Positions 36,401-49,163 of a DNA stretch of 64,000 nucleotides are shown one piece after another (positions within the stretch are counted from its first letter, which is position 1; every line of letters begins with the position of its first letter). The translations under genes were made by a program, and so were the position numbers. Location: positions 100,273,352 to 100,337,351 of the forward strand of contig CM048841.1 in assembly GCA_026545765.1 (NCBI GenBank), written 5' to 3'. Source of the stretch: Plantago major (lineage: Eukaryota > Streptophyta > Magnoliopsida > Lamiales > Plantaginaceae). The notes under the pieces are model-generated. The model did no database searches. It saw only the letters and a program-made list of their open reading frames with translations, and had not been told where the DNA came from.

Positions 36401-37343
36401 AATTTTGATTTGAACTGCTGGCATCAACAGTGGGTTTCAAATCTGCCTTCTGCTTCAGATTTTGACTTGAACTGCTGACATCAAAAGAGGATTTTAACTC
36501 AGCCTTCTGCTTCGATTTTAAATTTGGTTGCTTAATTTTTCCCAAGGAATATGGCCCTTTAACATCACTCCCACCAGCAGAAATGGCAATCTTGTCCAGC
36601 TCATTAGGGCGAGGGGCAGCCTTAGGTTTGGAAAGATTGACGTTAACTGGAACCATGCTATCAACCGAACCCTGACGTACTGAAGATTTAGAAAGAAGTT
36701 TACTTTCCAGCGTCTTCAGCCCTTCCAAGCCAGGGAAATTTGATTTTGATGTCCCACCTCTAGCAACAGAAACAGAACTCACCTTACTTAACTTGTCATT
36801 TATGCCACGGCCAATCTTAGGCTTCGCAACATCAACATTACCCACATCCACACAATCATTCGGATCCTGTAATCTTAAAGGCTTGGGAATTTGCGGATCC
36901 TGCAATTCTATCGGTTTGGGAAGTTGCGGATCCTGCAATCTTACCGGTTTTGGAAGTTGATCAGGTATTGTCCTTTTACGCCTCACAGGACCACGTGGGC
37001 GTTTTGGGATATTAAATACAGCGGCATTACCCGCCAAATCAGGTAATGTCCCATGCAAATCTGCATTCGCGCCAGACGAATTTTGAACAACCCCCGTCTC
37101 CGATTTCTCACCACTTACATCCTCCTCCTTTCGCTTGCCCTCCGACTGGAAACTACTCAGAGAAACCTCTTTCCTACTCTTTTTCCTTCTCGTCTCGACA
37201 TCCTCCACATAATTTTTCTCAGAATCCCTCCTCTTAACCTCTCCTACTACAGGACCTCTAGGCTCATACAAGCTGTTAATATCCAAGGATCGCTTCTTCC
37301 TGGGTATAACACCACCACCAGACTTCTTTGAGCTGCTTTCCAT
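30428..37343 (-). CDS. Enhancer of polycomb-like protein, plant EPL type (NuA4-type complex scaffold)
   Basis: Four coding exons (34068-37343, 31918-33648, 31457-31709, 30428-30966) join in phase to 1932 aa. A Tudor/PWWP-like module lies near 651-721 (WVVNRRIKIFWPLDESWYHG, then VKLHHIKYDDRDEEWVDL). The EPL domain is near 1553-1665 (EIPFVRNSMKYFRQVQTDVE, then ALDPSRVLYDMDSDDERWL), continued by PPLWERYQQQLKEWE and a C-terminal tail with YRADLCIHKAVTAIMTAEAM. EPL proteins anchor the catalytic module of NuA4 histone H4/H2A.Z acetyltransferase in the nucleus. The first 600 residues are basic, low-complexity and repeated, which explains the length above the usual roughly 1600-1770. Start is the ATG at 37343 (MESSSKKSGGG); a 5'UTR intron probably ends upstream, with a donor near 37620. 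Exon 3-4 phase (G|GG) keeps VVYGRRAHGHTFRD continuous. Confidence 0.93.
36861..36960. repeat. 33-bp coding minisatellite in EPL exon 1, three copies
   Basis: CGGATCCTG recurs at 36861, 36894 and 36927. It encodes three 11-residue units of the form PKPxxLQDPQx at about residues 130-161. A second, more diverged family of protein repeats follows (LKxxxDxSSSxQNLKQKA units, about 36370-36520). Confidence 0.92.
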
Positions 37344-38100
37344 CAACAATCACTTAAACCAATCACAAAAACACAATCCTTCTTACTTTCATCCAACATT
37401 CAGATCTGCCAACACAAGTCCACACCAAAAAAAGCAAGCATCAACAAACCATCAAATTCCACACCACATCAGATGGCTAACAATCACACACAAAAACCAC
37501 TCATTTCACAAACAAACCCTACAAACCAACACGAATCACCGAAAAACTCAGGAAAACACACGTAAATCACACATGCAGCCATTTAACCATGATTGAACAC
37601 AATTGGAGATTAATTTTACCTGTACCATGAACAATGTTGCCAAGTCCATGGAAGCTGTAGAGATCGAGCGTCACGAAAGGTTCCGATTAGAGCGAAATTT
37701 GGGAAAAGGGGATGAGAGAGCAAAATCAGTTGTGATTGCAAGCCCTAATTTGATTTCTCAGTACCTATTTGTGTATTTTTTTGTATTTTTTTTATAATTT
37801 CTTTTTTGTCTTTTGTTTTTTTCAGAAGAGAGAGAAACTGAGAAATGCTAGGGTTTGTTTTTGTGAGTGAGACCGATTGATATTTACAATCGAGAATTTA
37901 TCAATTTTAGTAAAAAGGAAAAGGAAAATTATTATCCACGTGTCACTTCCACAGCTGCAGGATTTCTTAATGGACGGTCCAGATTATAGTTGGTGACAAA
38001 TTATAATAAAGGTTTAATTTACCAGCTTCATCATGGCCGTTGAGAAAATAAGGTTGGACACGTGGACGGTTAGATTAAAGTCCTTTTTCAAAATATGAAC
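37344..38100 (-). promoter_or_regulatory. Leader and promoter of the EPL gene, with paired G-boxes
   Basis: A 5'UTR exon probably covers about 37621-37850; its donor reads GGTACAG|GTAAAATT on the minus strand. Upstream lie two CACGTG G-boxes at 37937-37942 and 38059-38064, 122 bp apart, each in a CCACGTGTC/GACACGTGG context typical of bZIP or bHLH sites. This is motif inspection only. Confidence 0.5.
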
Positions 38101-40970
38101 TATTATAGTGCTGATGCAAAAAAATGGGAGAAAAGGTAAAGTGGAGTTTTAGCCTTTGTGAGTGATTTATTGTCACTATAATAGTGGAAAATAACAAAAA
38201 AGCCATTGGACATGTTCAAGTTAAAACCCGAGGGAAATCGTGATTATGGAGAGCATAAATTATAGCCATAGCAGTTTTAATTATTTGTGACATATGGCTT
38301 CTTTTACACGTATTAATTTTATAAAAGGAAGAGCTCCGACACTATCATCTCTCATAAGATGTGAACACACCAAATGGAGGATTTGACCATACCCATAAAT
38401 ATTTAACAAGATCTTGGAAATTTAATCACTTTGTGACTTTTAAAAAATAAAATAAAGGGAAGGATAATTTGAACTATTATAGTATTAGTATAATAAAGGA
38501 GACTCAAATTTTGAACATTTGAAAACTTTTATGATTATGCACATAATAATGTCATGTAGGAAAACTTTATGGTAAAAGAAAAAAAAAAGCATGTGTAATT
38601 TTCAAAAGTGTATTTCTAAGGATATGTGCTTTCAACATTCTATAACCATTATTTTGATGAAAAATAAAGGGAATTTTTGAATGTGTGCACACTTTGTTAT
38701 GCCGATGATAATGCTAGTGAGAATCTTTATGCTAACTAACATGCCAAACATGTGCAACATTTTTAAAATACATTTACATTATATACATTTTATTTAATGA
38801 CAAAATTACGACTTTAGAGGTTAAAAATTACTCTACACGTTACACAAAAGTCCTCCACATTTTATATTCACAGAGCTTCTATTAAATGAAAAATGCATGA
38901 TGTAAAAATAAAAAAAAATAAAAGATTGAAAGGATGAATCACGTATTGACAATCTAAATTGGTTGGAACGTGGATTCACTTCCCTGGAATGGGTGATACT
39001 CAATCTTCCTCCACGTCCAGCCTTGTATCTTCATATGGCATATCCATAGTTGCCAAATCACCACGAAAATGTAAAATTTACGAATAAAGGGTCGCCTCAA
39101 ACAGATATTATTCTTTTGATGAAAATGAATCTTCGAACAGTCTAAAAACATATTTTTTTCCCACAGTGGATGATGTAATTACAAACAAATAGTGTTAATA
39201 ATAGAAATAGCTTCTCATCTTTAGCTTGCAGTATTAATTTCAATGAGCATATTTGACGTGAACTAGAGTCTAAAGTTCATTCTTTTCCCGTCATAAAATG
39301 TACATTTTCAAGACGAACATGGAACCTAGCTCCTTAAATTTAATACAAGTATATTACATGATTGCTCATTTCAAGTTATTCATGTAGTAAACGAGCTCTT
39401 CATTCATGTTTAATTACGCATTTATATTAACATGTTTAAATGTAAAAGGGGCTTGATTTGAGTATTCTTGACCCAAGCATATGTTTCAATGATATTACCA
39501 ATGGCATGCATTGGTTTTTCCAGTGTTCTCATATAAGGAAACAAATCATTTCATTTTGATAAGATATTCTAGGTGTGAAAGTAGCTTGAAATAACGCACA
39601 ATACAAAATTCATCAGTAAACTTCATTTGTGCATGAGATACACATTTGAATGATCGCGTATAATTTCAAAATTGGTAATCATTATATACACATGCATTAT
39701 ATATAGTACGATATTTCCATTAACATTACCGGTAGAGGAAAGATTTATGTTGGAAAAGCGCAACATATATGGTCATCATACAAATCCGACTCTCTACATG
39801 GTACAAGTCTTCAATTACAAACAAAAAAAATCATGTACATTCTCGTCTACACAGAGAAGTGTCTGCCCGTTATTGTTATCCCACACACATGTATTCCGCA
39901 ACATGACATTAGAAGTTACAAGTCGTCAACATTAACCGAGCATGGCCCCCATTGAGTGTGCCTAGAGCTACTAGACTTCGTTTTTGTGCTTGAGTGGCAA
40001 CATTCGACCTGTTTGTTGGAGGGACCAGCTTGTGAACTTCACTGGTATGTGAGCTAATAAGAATTTGACTCGTATGTCGTGTCTGCAGCTTGTTGGACGA
40101 TGTGACTTAGTAGTGGTTGGTGTATGAGGGATTATGTATCTTTTTTTTTGCGCGCTTGTAGATATAATGTTATTATATGCGGCTAAGTGTTCTTCTGTTA
40201 CATTCTTTCATGATGACATTCGTTTGGCATGAACAATACATGAATGACTTTGTGTTGATCCCATTGTTTGTTGCAAAACTAACGTGGAACCCAAACGTAG
40301 CTTATATGACTTCACGTTCCCGTGGAGTTGAATTATGGAATGCGGGTACTACTAACTTGCTTGATCTCGTACTATTATATTGGTATGTCGTAATTATTTG
40401 AAAATCTCATACAGTAGCTCAACCGCGCCAACTGATCCTCTATTCTTACCTCTATCCCTCACTTTTGTGTGATATATGTTGCTTTACGTATGCAAACAAT
40501 GATGATATACAGAGACCTTATCGTTGAATGTCAAATTATTATGAGCTCGTATTTTTCTCATGCCATCTTGAAAAACATTCCACTTCAATCTCGATCTCTA
40601 CGAAATCACAATGATCCTACAACAACCAAGGAAATTAGCACGTCGTGCCTATCCATAACACTAGCTCTTCAATTCTCCATCTCACCATAGACATTATTAT
40701 CCTATGCTCACATGAAAAATAGGGTGACGTCCATGTATTATACGAAATAGGAATTATCCTACTCATTCAAGAATCTTCCCCATATAGCGCAAGCTCATAG
40801 TTCGGCTAGTGTCTACATCGTCACCTATTCTATATTTATATGTTATTCATTGTACGTATTGACCTGTGAGTTGTAAACAACGTACTACAAGCAACACGAA
40901 GTAAAATTTTCCTCGATAGTCCGGGTATAGAAAGCAAATAGGCTAAAGTAGGGGGCTACAATGGTGAAGA
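38101..40970. other. Intergenic, no gene recognised
   Basis: A+T-rich sequence with scattered short ORFs of no recognisable family on either strand. No paired termini or long repeats were detected by eye. It separates the divergent EPL gene and the K/E-rich gene at 41498. Confidence 0.4.
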
Positions 40971-40979
40971 AACAACAGG

Positions 40980-40988
40980 TATATAAAG
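40980..40988 (+). promoter_or_regulatory. Likely TATA box of the K/E-rich protein gene
   Basis: TATATAAAG, followed after about 30 bp by a pyrimidine-rich leader (CTTCCTCTCTCACGTTATC) typical of a plant start site. A 5'UTR intron probably lies between about 41320 and 41417 (CAAAG|GTTTGTT ... TTTTGGACAG|CTGAGCC). Confidence 0.6.
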
Positions 40989-41497
40989 CATAGCTTCCTC
41001 TCTCACGTTATCTGTACCATAGTCCATACCTCAGCCCTCTTTCGTAATCTCGTCGCCGTTTTTCACCTCTCAATTTCCCTAATCTTTCTTCTCTTTTCTT
41101 CTTTTATCTGTAATCTTTACATACATTCTAGTGTATCCATACCTTTGCTACACTATATATACGCAAGAAATACATACATCCGTTACCAATACCTTCTTCA
41201 TATCCACCAATTTCAAACCCTAAAAACTCCTCTTCCCATCTCATCCAGTCTGCCGTATCCTCAATTCGCCGACCGATCAGAATCTGGGAGTTTTAGTCTG
41301 AATTTGACATCCAATCAAAGGTTTGTTATTGTTTCCTGTGCATCTTTTCTGATAAAATTTGCTCTTTTCTGATTGAATTTACAATTTGCAATTTCCTGTG
41401 TCTCTTTTTTGGACAGCTGAGCCATCATTCTGTCAGACCATCGATCTCTGGGTCTGTATTTGGTGGAAAGTTGCGATCTTGAAACTCATCGTGGAAA

Positions 41498-43911
41498 ATG
41501 GTTGGAGGTGGAAATAGGAGAGATGAAGGGTCGTTTAACGTGACGAACACCAATGTTTTTGCTGCCTTGGAGAGCCTGAAGAAGAAGAAGAAGTCTGACA
41601 AGGAAAAGGGCTCGTCCAAGGGGAGTAAGAAAGCTGCTGGGAAGTCCAAGGAAGAAGAGGAGAAACCGGTTTTCTGGGCTCCAGCTCCTCTGACTGCGAA
41701 ATCGTGGGCTGATGTTGATGATGAGGATGATGATGACTACTATGCTACCAATGCTCCTCCTCAGGCTTTATGGGGTGGTTCTAAGACCGATGAGGCGCAG
41801 AAACCTGACCCTGTTGAGGTATAATGAGACTGTATATTCTGGCTTATTACTTTGAAGTTCTTGATTATACATTGCTGTGGTATAGTCTGTGACTCTCTGT
41901 TGTGGCTGATTTCTTTGAATTCCTTGTTCACACATTGTTGTGGTATAGTCTGTGATTCTTATGGATGCGTAACAGTGCTGGATATCTATATTTGTTCCTC
42001 GATTATCTAATTTAATTTGTGTGGAAGGCGGTTGTTCCTTTATATTATGCGTGTGCATTGATTTGGTTTTTGATCTGTGGTCATATTAGCTTTTGAATCT
42101 CTATATCTGGGTAATTATTTGATGAATCAACATTTTCTTTATATCGGGCAAGGGCTTCTGCACACGTGTTTCCATTGCATTTTTGTCTTTGATTTTATAA
42201 GGAGAAGTTACTTTCCTTAATGTTAGCAATTGGGTAATGAATAATAATATGATTACATTACAGCCTTGTGCTTTTTAGTGTAAAAATGCATCCACAATTA
42301 TAATGATGCGTATTTAGCTGTTTGGTTAGCGCATTTTATATGATAAGTTGAAAACTGCTTTTCTATGCGGTTCTACATTTGTCAGATTAACTTTTATCCA
42401 TGGACCCGTCACAGATTCTCACGGGTTTGTGTTATTGTTGATTTTGTTTTGAAGTATAGTTTATGTTTTCTCATTCCCTTGTACCTGCATGGATTTTGAA
42501 TGACGGTCCTTAGCAAATTCATATTCGCATCTCTTTGACTTCCCCTCGAGGTTTTCTAAGTGTTACTGTAATTGATATCTTATTCTTGGTGAATTGGTTA
42601 TATCTGAAGCTGTCATTGCTTCTCGTTTTTTCCCTTTTTCACCATTACATACTTGACTTCATGATATATATTGCTATCATGAGTGTCCACAGAGAAGTTC
42701 TCTGTATTAATGCTCTAATTTGATGATTGTTTGTCTGCTGTGACTATATGTAATGTCTGTACATCATAATACTATATAGTCATTGAACTGTTAGAATGGT
42801 CTGAAGGTCTTGAGCCCTGGGTGCCTACGCCTTTCAATATTTGTTTAACTATATTTCTGTATGTATGTTTTAACTAAGTTTCATTATGTATGCTGTTAGT
42901 TATATCTCTATGCTGGTTTCTGGTGTTCCCACTTACTTATCTATGTCCATGTGTATTCTTTTTGCTTGCTGCATGATCTCCGATTTTTGTCTAACTAGGG
43001 AACACCCACCCACCACTTGTCGATGTTGCATCACCATGTGTGTAACAACTATCAAGACTTGACATTTCTCGAGTTGTCAGTATTTTAATTGTAAATATCC
43101 TGTCTATTGTAATTATAAGGTTCTATGCTCTGAAAGTTTCTGGTCTAGTATTCTTTATTCCTCATGCTTATCATACATATTGCAGGAAAGTGAAAGTGAA
43201 GATGAGCTTTTGGATGAGGTTGATGACTATGTGGAGGAGGAGCATGACCATGAGCCAGAGGTGGAAGAGCATCCTGCACCAATTTTGGAAAAACCTGCAG
43301 AAGTTCCCCAGGCACCAAAAGAGACTGAGAGACAGCTCTCGAAGAAGGAAAGAAAGAAGAAGGAACTCGAGGAACTTGAGGCAATTTTAGCTGACTTTGG
43401 ACTTAACACAAAAGACAACGCTGCAGATGAGCCATCAGGTAGATTTTAGCTGATTTTGAATTTCTGATATGTTTACGTACCCTTGCCAGTTTCTGGTACT
43501 TCTATACGCTTTAATTACATTATACATGCAGAAAAGAAAGATGGACAGCTGAATGGAGATGCAGAGAAGAAGGATAGTGGCCCGGTGGAATCTAAAAGTG
43601 CAAAGAAGAAAAAGAAGAAGGATAAGGCTTCAAAGGTGGTGGTGAAGGAATCTCAGGACCAGCCCAACAGCTCAGATGTTCCTCAAGGACAAGAGGAATT
43701 AACTGGAGCAGAGCAGGGTGAGGAAGATGCATCTGCTGTCGATGTGAAAGAACGGCTCAAGAGGATGGCATCTGCCAAGAAAAAGAAATCCAGCAAGGAG
43801 ATGGATTCTGCTGCTAGAGTTGCTGCTGTGGAGGCTGCTGCAAGGAATGCGAGACTTGCTGCTGCCAAGAAGAAAGAGAAGAGCCATTACAACCAGCAGC
43901 CAATGCGGTAA
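41498..43911 (+). CDS. Lysine/glutamate-rich plant protein of unknown function
   Basis: Three exons, 41498-41818, 43186-43438 and 43532-43911, join in phase to 317 aa. The N-terminus MVGGGNRRDEGSFNVTNTNVFAALESLKKKKK is followed by a PVFWAPAPLTAKSWADVDD motif that looks conserved. An acidic stretch (EESESEDELLDEVDDYVEEE) then a coiled-coil-like ERQLSKKERKKKELEELEAI follow. The C-terminus has several lysine clusters (KSAKKKKKKDKASK) and an alanine/lysine-rich helix (AARVAAVEAAARNARLAAAK). These resemble nucleolar or ribosome-associated proteins, and multiple basic clusters could serve as nuclear signals. I do not recognise a named family. The first intron is 1367 bp. It converges on the PPD5-like gene about 1 kb downstream. 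Confidence 0.85.
41835..41960. repeat. ~63-bp tandem duplication in intron 1
   Basis: TGTGGTATAGTCTGTGA occurs at about 41876 and 41939 within two diverged copies of a TTTGAA...TTGATTATACATTG-like unit in intron 1 of the K/E-rich protein gene. Confidence 0.75.
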
Positions 43912-44953
43912 GAGAAGAAAATTGTTGGAAAGCTGCTGCACACAGGTGGAAATTGGTTCTTATATGGTTCATTAATAAACTCTGAGCTCCTCTTGCTTCT
44001 AGTTTTGATAGACAGATTTTATGAAATGACATGTTTTGGACGGTTTTATATTGTTAAAACTTGTTTTCATATGGTACTCAATTTACTAGCTTAGTTTGTA
44101 ATATATTTGTATGTTGTATCTATGTCTCCTCGTGGAGTTCTCTTTTGCCTATGCCGTGGTATGCTTCCATTCCTTTGGCTAGCATCATGGCAACGTTGAG
44201 GGGCACTTGGCCGTACCCCCTTTATGCATATGGTGCATAAATCCTATGCTTATCTTGTCGCCGTCTGTTTCTCATACGATTTCTCAATATCTTCCTGCCC
44301 ATTTCATATTCTTCTTGATAGCATGACTGGATCTCTGATGTTCCCAATCTAGGAGTTCCTGTATGTAGTAGTTCTGTTATCTCAACAGTTTTTTGAGATC
44401 TTGTTGGGGTATTTCAGAAGTGAGGTTATCCTTTCAAAGAAAGGTTACACTGAGCATCTATGTGGTGTGTTGGGTAAACATCATTGCAATATACTGCAGT
44501 TCCTCTATAATGGTTTCCCATCTCCTTTGAGAATTCTCAGTTCTTTTCCAACCTGTTTTAACTTTCGTCCGCCCACTGGTTGTTACACTTTTACTGAAGC
44601 ATGTATCAATATTTCTGAGAGTTGAAAGCAAGATGTTGCATCTTCATCTGAAAAACTGATTGGCATTTCAATGGTTAATGTTGTGAATCGGCGTGACATC
44701 TTAATTTGGAACTTGGAAGGAGCAGATACACGTAGAAAATAATCACTATGGATCTTTTTAGATGCTTGAATCTCTTCACTGACCAATATGACATAACAAA
44801 AACGCTCTCTTTCTTCTCTCACTATGACAAACATGATGGAAATCTAAGTCGAAAATGAGAAATCTAAGCCCTGAAGTGTGGACAAAAATCAAGTATTCAG
44901 AGACGAGTCTAAAACAGAAGTTCCATGACTTCATGTGAGCCAACGTCGAGCAA
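43912..44953. other. 3' flanks of two convergent genes
   Basis: No coding region is recognised. The interval must hold the 3'UTRs of the plus-strand K/E-rich gene and the minus-strand PPD5-like gene. Confidence 0.45.
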
Positions 44954-47900
44954 TCACCAAAACCTCCAAGGATCCTTGAATGGAGGAACGTAATTTTCTG
45001 TAGGAGGAAGAAGGCGGAAAGACCCTACTGTTTTCTCCAACAACGGTCCCATCTGCATGATAGATAACCATCAGAACAACACTGCTCAATTAGAGAACAC
45101 AATGTTCATGCAACAGTGTCTCCAATTCCTTGGCGAATGTGGGAAAACAAGCAACGACAGCTAATGAATCTGACAAGTCAAGGTATCAGCTGATGTTGCA
45201 AACCTAGAACATTATGCAAATTAATGTGCAAAAGCATGCTAGACTTTTACGCAACTTAATTCACAAAAGCATACCGTCGCTAATACAATAGTAATTTATA
45301 GTTACACATAGGTTAGAGGTTAGATGGGCAAATGAGTAGAGTACAACACCACTTAATAGAAGGATGACTGGTCAAGCACGCGCAGTGAAGCTATTCTTAC
45401 CTTATCCCACTGCTTGTCCAGAGTTGACGCGTTGAGAGTGTAAAGAAAACCTGTAGAAAAGAAAGACTCCTCCATAAGCTTAATTGCAAATCACCAGTCC
45501 TTGGTGTCATGAATACATGCATAAGCCTAGAGATGAGAATACATGCATAAGCCTAGTGATGACACCTATATTAGTATGATCTCGTACCATCACGTTCATA
45601 TGTTGAAGCCACAAAATGTCGGTAAAGGTTTGATCCCTGAGCCTGCACAAACAGCGGAGGAACAAGACCAGTGAGTACGTTCTGTGAACAATCGTCTGGT
45701 GTAATCTGTGCTAGTAAGTGAGGAGACGTACAGTTTGGGTTGGTGACTTGCGAACCAGATATTCATAATACCAATATGGTACACCATCAACCTAAGGTGA
45801 AAAAGAAAGAACCTCGATGTTAGAGAAATTGTGTGCACTTGTCGCATGGTATTAGATAAAATAACAGGTACTTGTCAGTGCAATGATTTGAAATTACAGG
45901 TGTAGCACTTACTGTGGAAGAATGAGCATCAAGTACTGAGCTCTCATCCATTCGTTGGGTTGTGGTTACTCGCTGTTAGAAACAGTGGAATGTTAAGCTA
46001 AGCCCTTATCAGTTATCAGCGGAAAAACAGATACAGTGTGTATAAAAGATATGGGTGGATAATCACGAAAAGGGCTGGGAAAAATTGTGAAATGGATCAT
46101 ATAACTTTTGCGTATGTGTAAGCTAAGCTCAAACCATTCGCATTTGACAGCAACAATTCAGTGGGTGCATCTTCCATATACACAAGATATTCTAGTATTT
46201 CATCTTGCTTGAATTAAAATGAACTATGCGAACAAGATGGTGCAAAACCTTCTGAAGATGTAACAGAGGGAGGGAAAATACCAGAGCAGACTTGTCAGCT
46301 AAAACAGAATCAGCAACATCTTTTGGCATCCACGTACTTGTGTCTTTTGATTTTAAGAAAATCGCATTTGGGGGACCTATCTGAACCAACAAGCAAAAGA
46401 AAAAAAAATCTTATAAGAGTTCTCAATATGAGTGTTGAAGATAGTAAGGCGTAGGTTCAAAAAATTTACCGTAACTGATATTATAAGGTTATCTTGGAAA
46501 TCCACTCTCTCAGAAACAATACGAAGCCGAGCATCAGCTGTATGACAGTGAATAGAATTGTTGGTATGCTTGATAATTAATAAATACTCATTTTATATGT
46601 CCATCATGACACTTCTATGAACAATGCTAATGAAGGTACACTGGAACACTATAGTTGTATCAACGCATTGACAATCAATGACACTATTATTATACTTACG
46701 GGATAATGGTGCAGCAGATGAATAACGCTCCGGCTTTCTAGACTCCGCCCTTCAAATAGATGAAAATTGTAAGGTTCCTACAATTTAACAATATGAGAGA
46801 TGAAAAAACAAAAAAAGGACTCTTTGTTGTAACATTATGCCTAATAATCCTAGGAATATTAAGTGATTGATTCCAATTATAAGCAATCAGCCATGGTAAA
46901 ATCAGTAAGAAGATATAAACTAATTAATTCGACAGACTGGAGTTTTGATCAAGTTAGATGCATTACTACTATATTGTTTGTTTCAGAATTGACCATGGCT
47001 CTATATACCTACATGCAGCACCCTTGAAAGCAACTTGAAACTAGAAGGCATTGTTTGATTGTTTTTGGTGTACAGCTTAATAGTATCTTGCCTTCTCCTT
47101 CCATGAGACCACCAGCCGGTAGTTTGCAAAGACTATGCTGAAACCTCCTTGTTTATAAAGCTTAAACGCAAATCTTCTATTTGCAAACATACCAATGATA
47201 CTTTATTAGACCCCATGCTGGTACCTCACTTTACTTATTATATGTCATAGCTAGCTGGAAAATCCCTTGCTTATAACTAGCATAACACAAACTGAAGTTA
47301 GGTGGATGTTTGAATGCTGAAATCGTGTGTTTCTGGAACTTAAAATATAACATGGCAGGTACATGGCAGGTATTATATGTCAATTGCTCATAATATACTA
47401 TTCAACTAAGAAAGAGAACATCACTGACCTAAAATTAGGAATAATGAATTGTAAACACTCAATTTCTACATTACATGTACATGAATAGACACATACCATT
47501 TGAAGAGAAACTTGGCAGATGGCATCGCTGTCGGATACAAGTATGAATATCCATTTATCTCATCAACAAATAAATCCATTTTTGACTCTTCCTCAGTAGC
47601 AGAACCTGAGTATCAATATCCATTTTAGAAGTCATTAATACCCAGCAAATCAACCTCTTCAACGGAGTTAGTGGATAAATCAATCACACAGAACCAGATC
47701 TGTTTTTAAATTCCTCACTCGGACAACCTACTACCACAAGCTATAAAGTTGAATTGCTGCAACTTTTCAGCCAGTCTGTTTCTATAGTAAAAGTATTCTA
47801 CATAATGAATGTTAACTGTAAGTATTCAATCTGATTTCCATTCTGTCTTGTTCTTTAGTTTAAATGCCCGGCATTGTTTCACATAGATTAATAACTCAAC

Positions 47901-48579
47901 TGCCTCACATTCTGAAATGTTAAACCTCTTACAGGCTTGATATATGATGCATCATTCGCATAACAAATGAAGTCCATCCACAATTCTTATGATGATCTAC
48001 CTTCAAATAACAATTCTCTCAGTGTTGCAAACACCAAGCAATTCACTTCACATCTCTCTCCAAGTAAAAAACCTACTAATTGAAGGCAATAACAACACAA
48101 AACCAACAAGCCCAGCTAAACTCACAATAATCAAGAAATAAGAGTAATACTCTCCCCCTACTGAATTCAACTTATCACATTCTATTTTAGTACGTCCCGA
48201 ATTCAAAGTCCCTCCTACTTTATTCATTTTCTATTTCTTAACGGAATACTCACCTAAAGCCGGAAAAATGAGAGCAACTGAGGAAGATAATCCCAAGAAC
48301 ATCAAATCCCTCCTCAAAACCCCATCTTTCGAAAAGGAATCACTGAAACTTGCAATTGTTTTTACGCCTCGACTTATTCTAGAATTGGGTTTCTTATGGG
48401 TTGACACAGACATGGCATCAGCATTGCTCTTCCTGCAAGAACAAAACCCAAGAAGAAAAAACATTAAGAAAGAACTAAGAAGCTAAGAATTATGTACAGT
48501 AGAGTACTTGCCTGAAGAATTGATGGTTTAAGAGGAGAGAATGGTGGGATTTGGCAGTAGAAGGAAGAGCTGTTGCCAT
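44954..48579 (-). CDS. PsbP domain-containing protein, PPD5-like, thylakoid lumen
   Basis: Eleven exons join in phase to 298 aa: 48512-48579, 48254-48432, 47497-47605, 46700-46749, 46470-46537, 46282-46380, 45913-45972, 45732-45791, 45588-45642, 45401-45450, 44954-45052. The N-terminus looks like a chloroplast transit peptide (MATALPSTAKSHHSLLLNHQ) followed by a twin-arginine lumen signal, RRDLMFLGLSSSVALIFPAL near 63-82. The PsbP fold follows: DLFVDEINGYSYLYPTAMP, then DFQDNLIISVTIGPPN, VDGVPYWYYEYLVRKSP, and the end VPPFKDPWRFW. PPD proteins are PsbP relatives of the lumen; PPD5 has been linked to photosystem or NDH function and strigolactone physiology. Length is very close to Arabidopsis PPD5. 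Intron 1 has a GC donor (CAG|GCAAGT); shifting to the nearby GT would end the frame at once. Confidence 0.92.
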
Positions 48580-48851
48580 TGGAGTGTAAAACTGCAACCT
48601 TTTTGGTTCAGCTCATCCAAAGGTGATGATGAATTGATGATGATGTATTCAGATAACTCTGGCATAGTTCTTTTTGAAGTTTTTCATTTTTTCTCTGTGA
48701 AAAGCTTTTCTTGTTTTCTAGTTTTATAAACTGCAGTAAATTTAAGGTCACACTTCACAGTTTACATGATAATTTAGCCCTGAGTTTTAAAAGAGAGATG
48801 TTTTCTATTGGCCGGTAGAATTCAGAAAGTATACTTATTTTGTATTACGTA
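48580..48851 (-). promoter_or_regulatory. Promoter region of the PPD5-like gene
   Basis: Only 272 bp separate the start codon from a Stowaway-like MITE; core promoter elements are not obvious by eye. Position is the only support. Confidence 0.35.
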
Positions 48852-49163
48852 CTTCTTCCGTCCCGAAAATAGTTTCCCGTTTGCTTTATTGGTCAATAAA
48901 ATAATGAAATTGATTGAATTGAATAGAAAAATAATAAAAAATGAATAAAAAGTGATAGTGGGTTGTTAAAGTGGAAAGTTAAATATTATTTAAATGAAGG
49001 AAGAATAAAGAATGAATAAAACAGAGATAGTGGATTGGTAAAGTTGTAAATATGAATGTTTTATGTGGATATTAGTTGAGTGGGTTTTCAAAAAACGAAA
49101 ATGGGAAGCTTTTTGTAGGAGGACTAAAATGGTAAAATGGGAAGCTGTCTGGTACGAAGGAAG
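48852..49163. mobile_element. Stowaway-like MITE, 312 bp, TA-flanked
   Basis: The left terminus CTTCTTCCGTCCCG and the reverse complement of the right terminus CTTCCTTCGTACC are inverted repeats, each bordered by TA (48850-48851, 49164-49165). The interior (TTTATTGGTCAATAAAATAA, AAAAAATGAATAAAAAGTGA) is shared in reverse orientation with 19363-19615, defining a family within this window. It lies about 270 bp upstream of the PPD5-like start codon. Confidence 0.82.

Noticed and set aside
39672..40690. Cluster of plus-strand frames of 73-87 aa
   Set aside because: No motif or family resemblance, no splice pattern linking them, and A+T-rich context.
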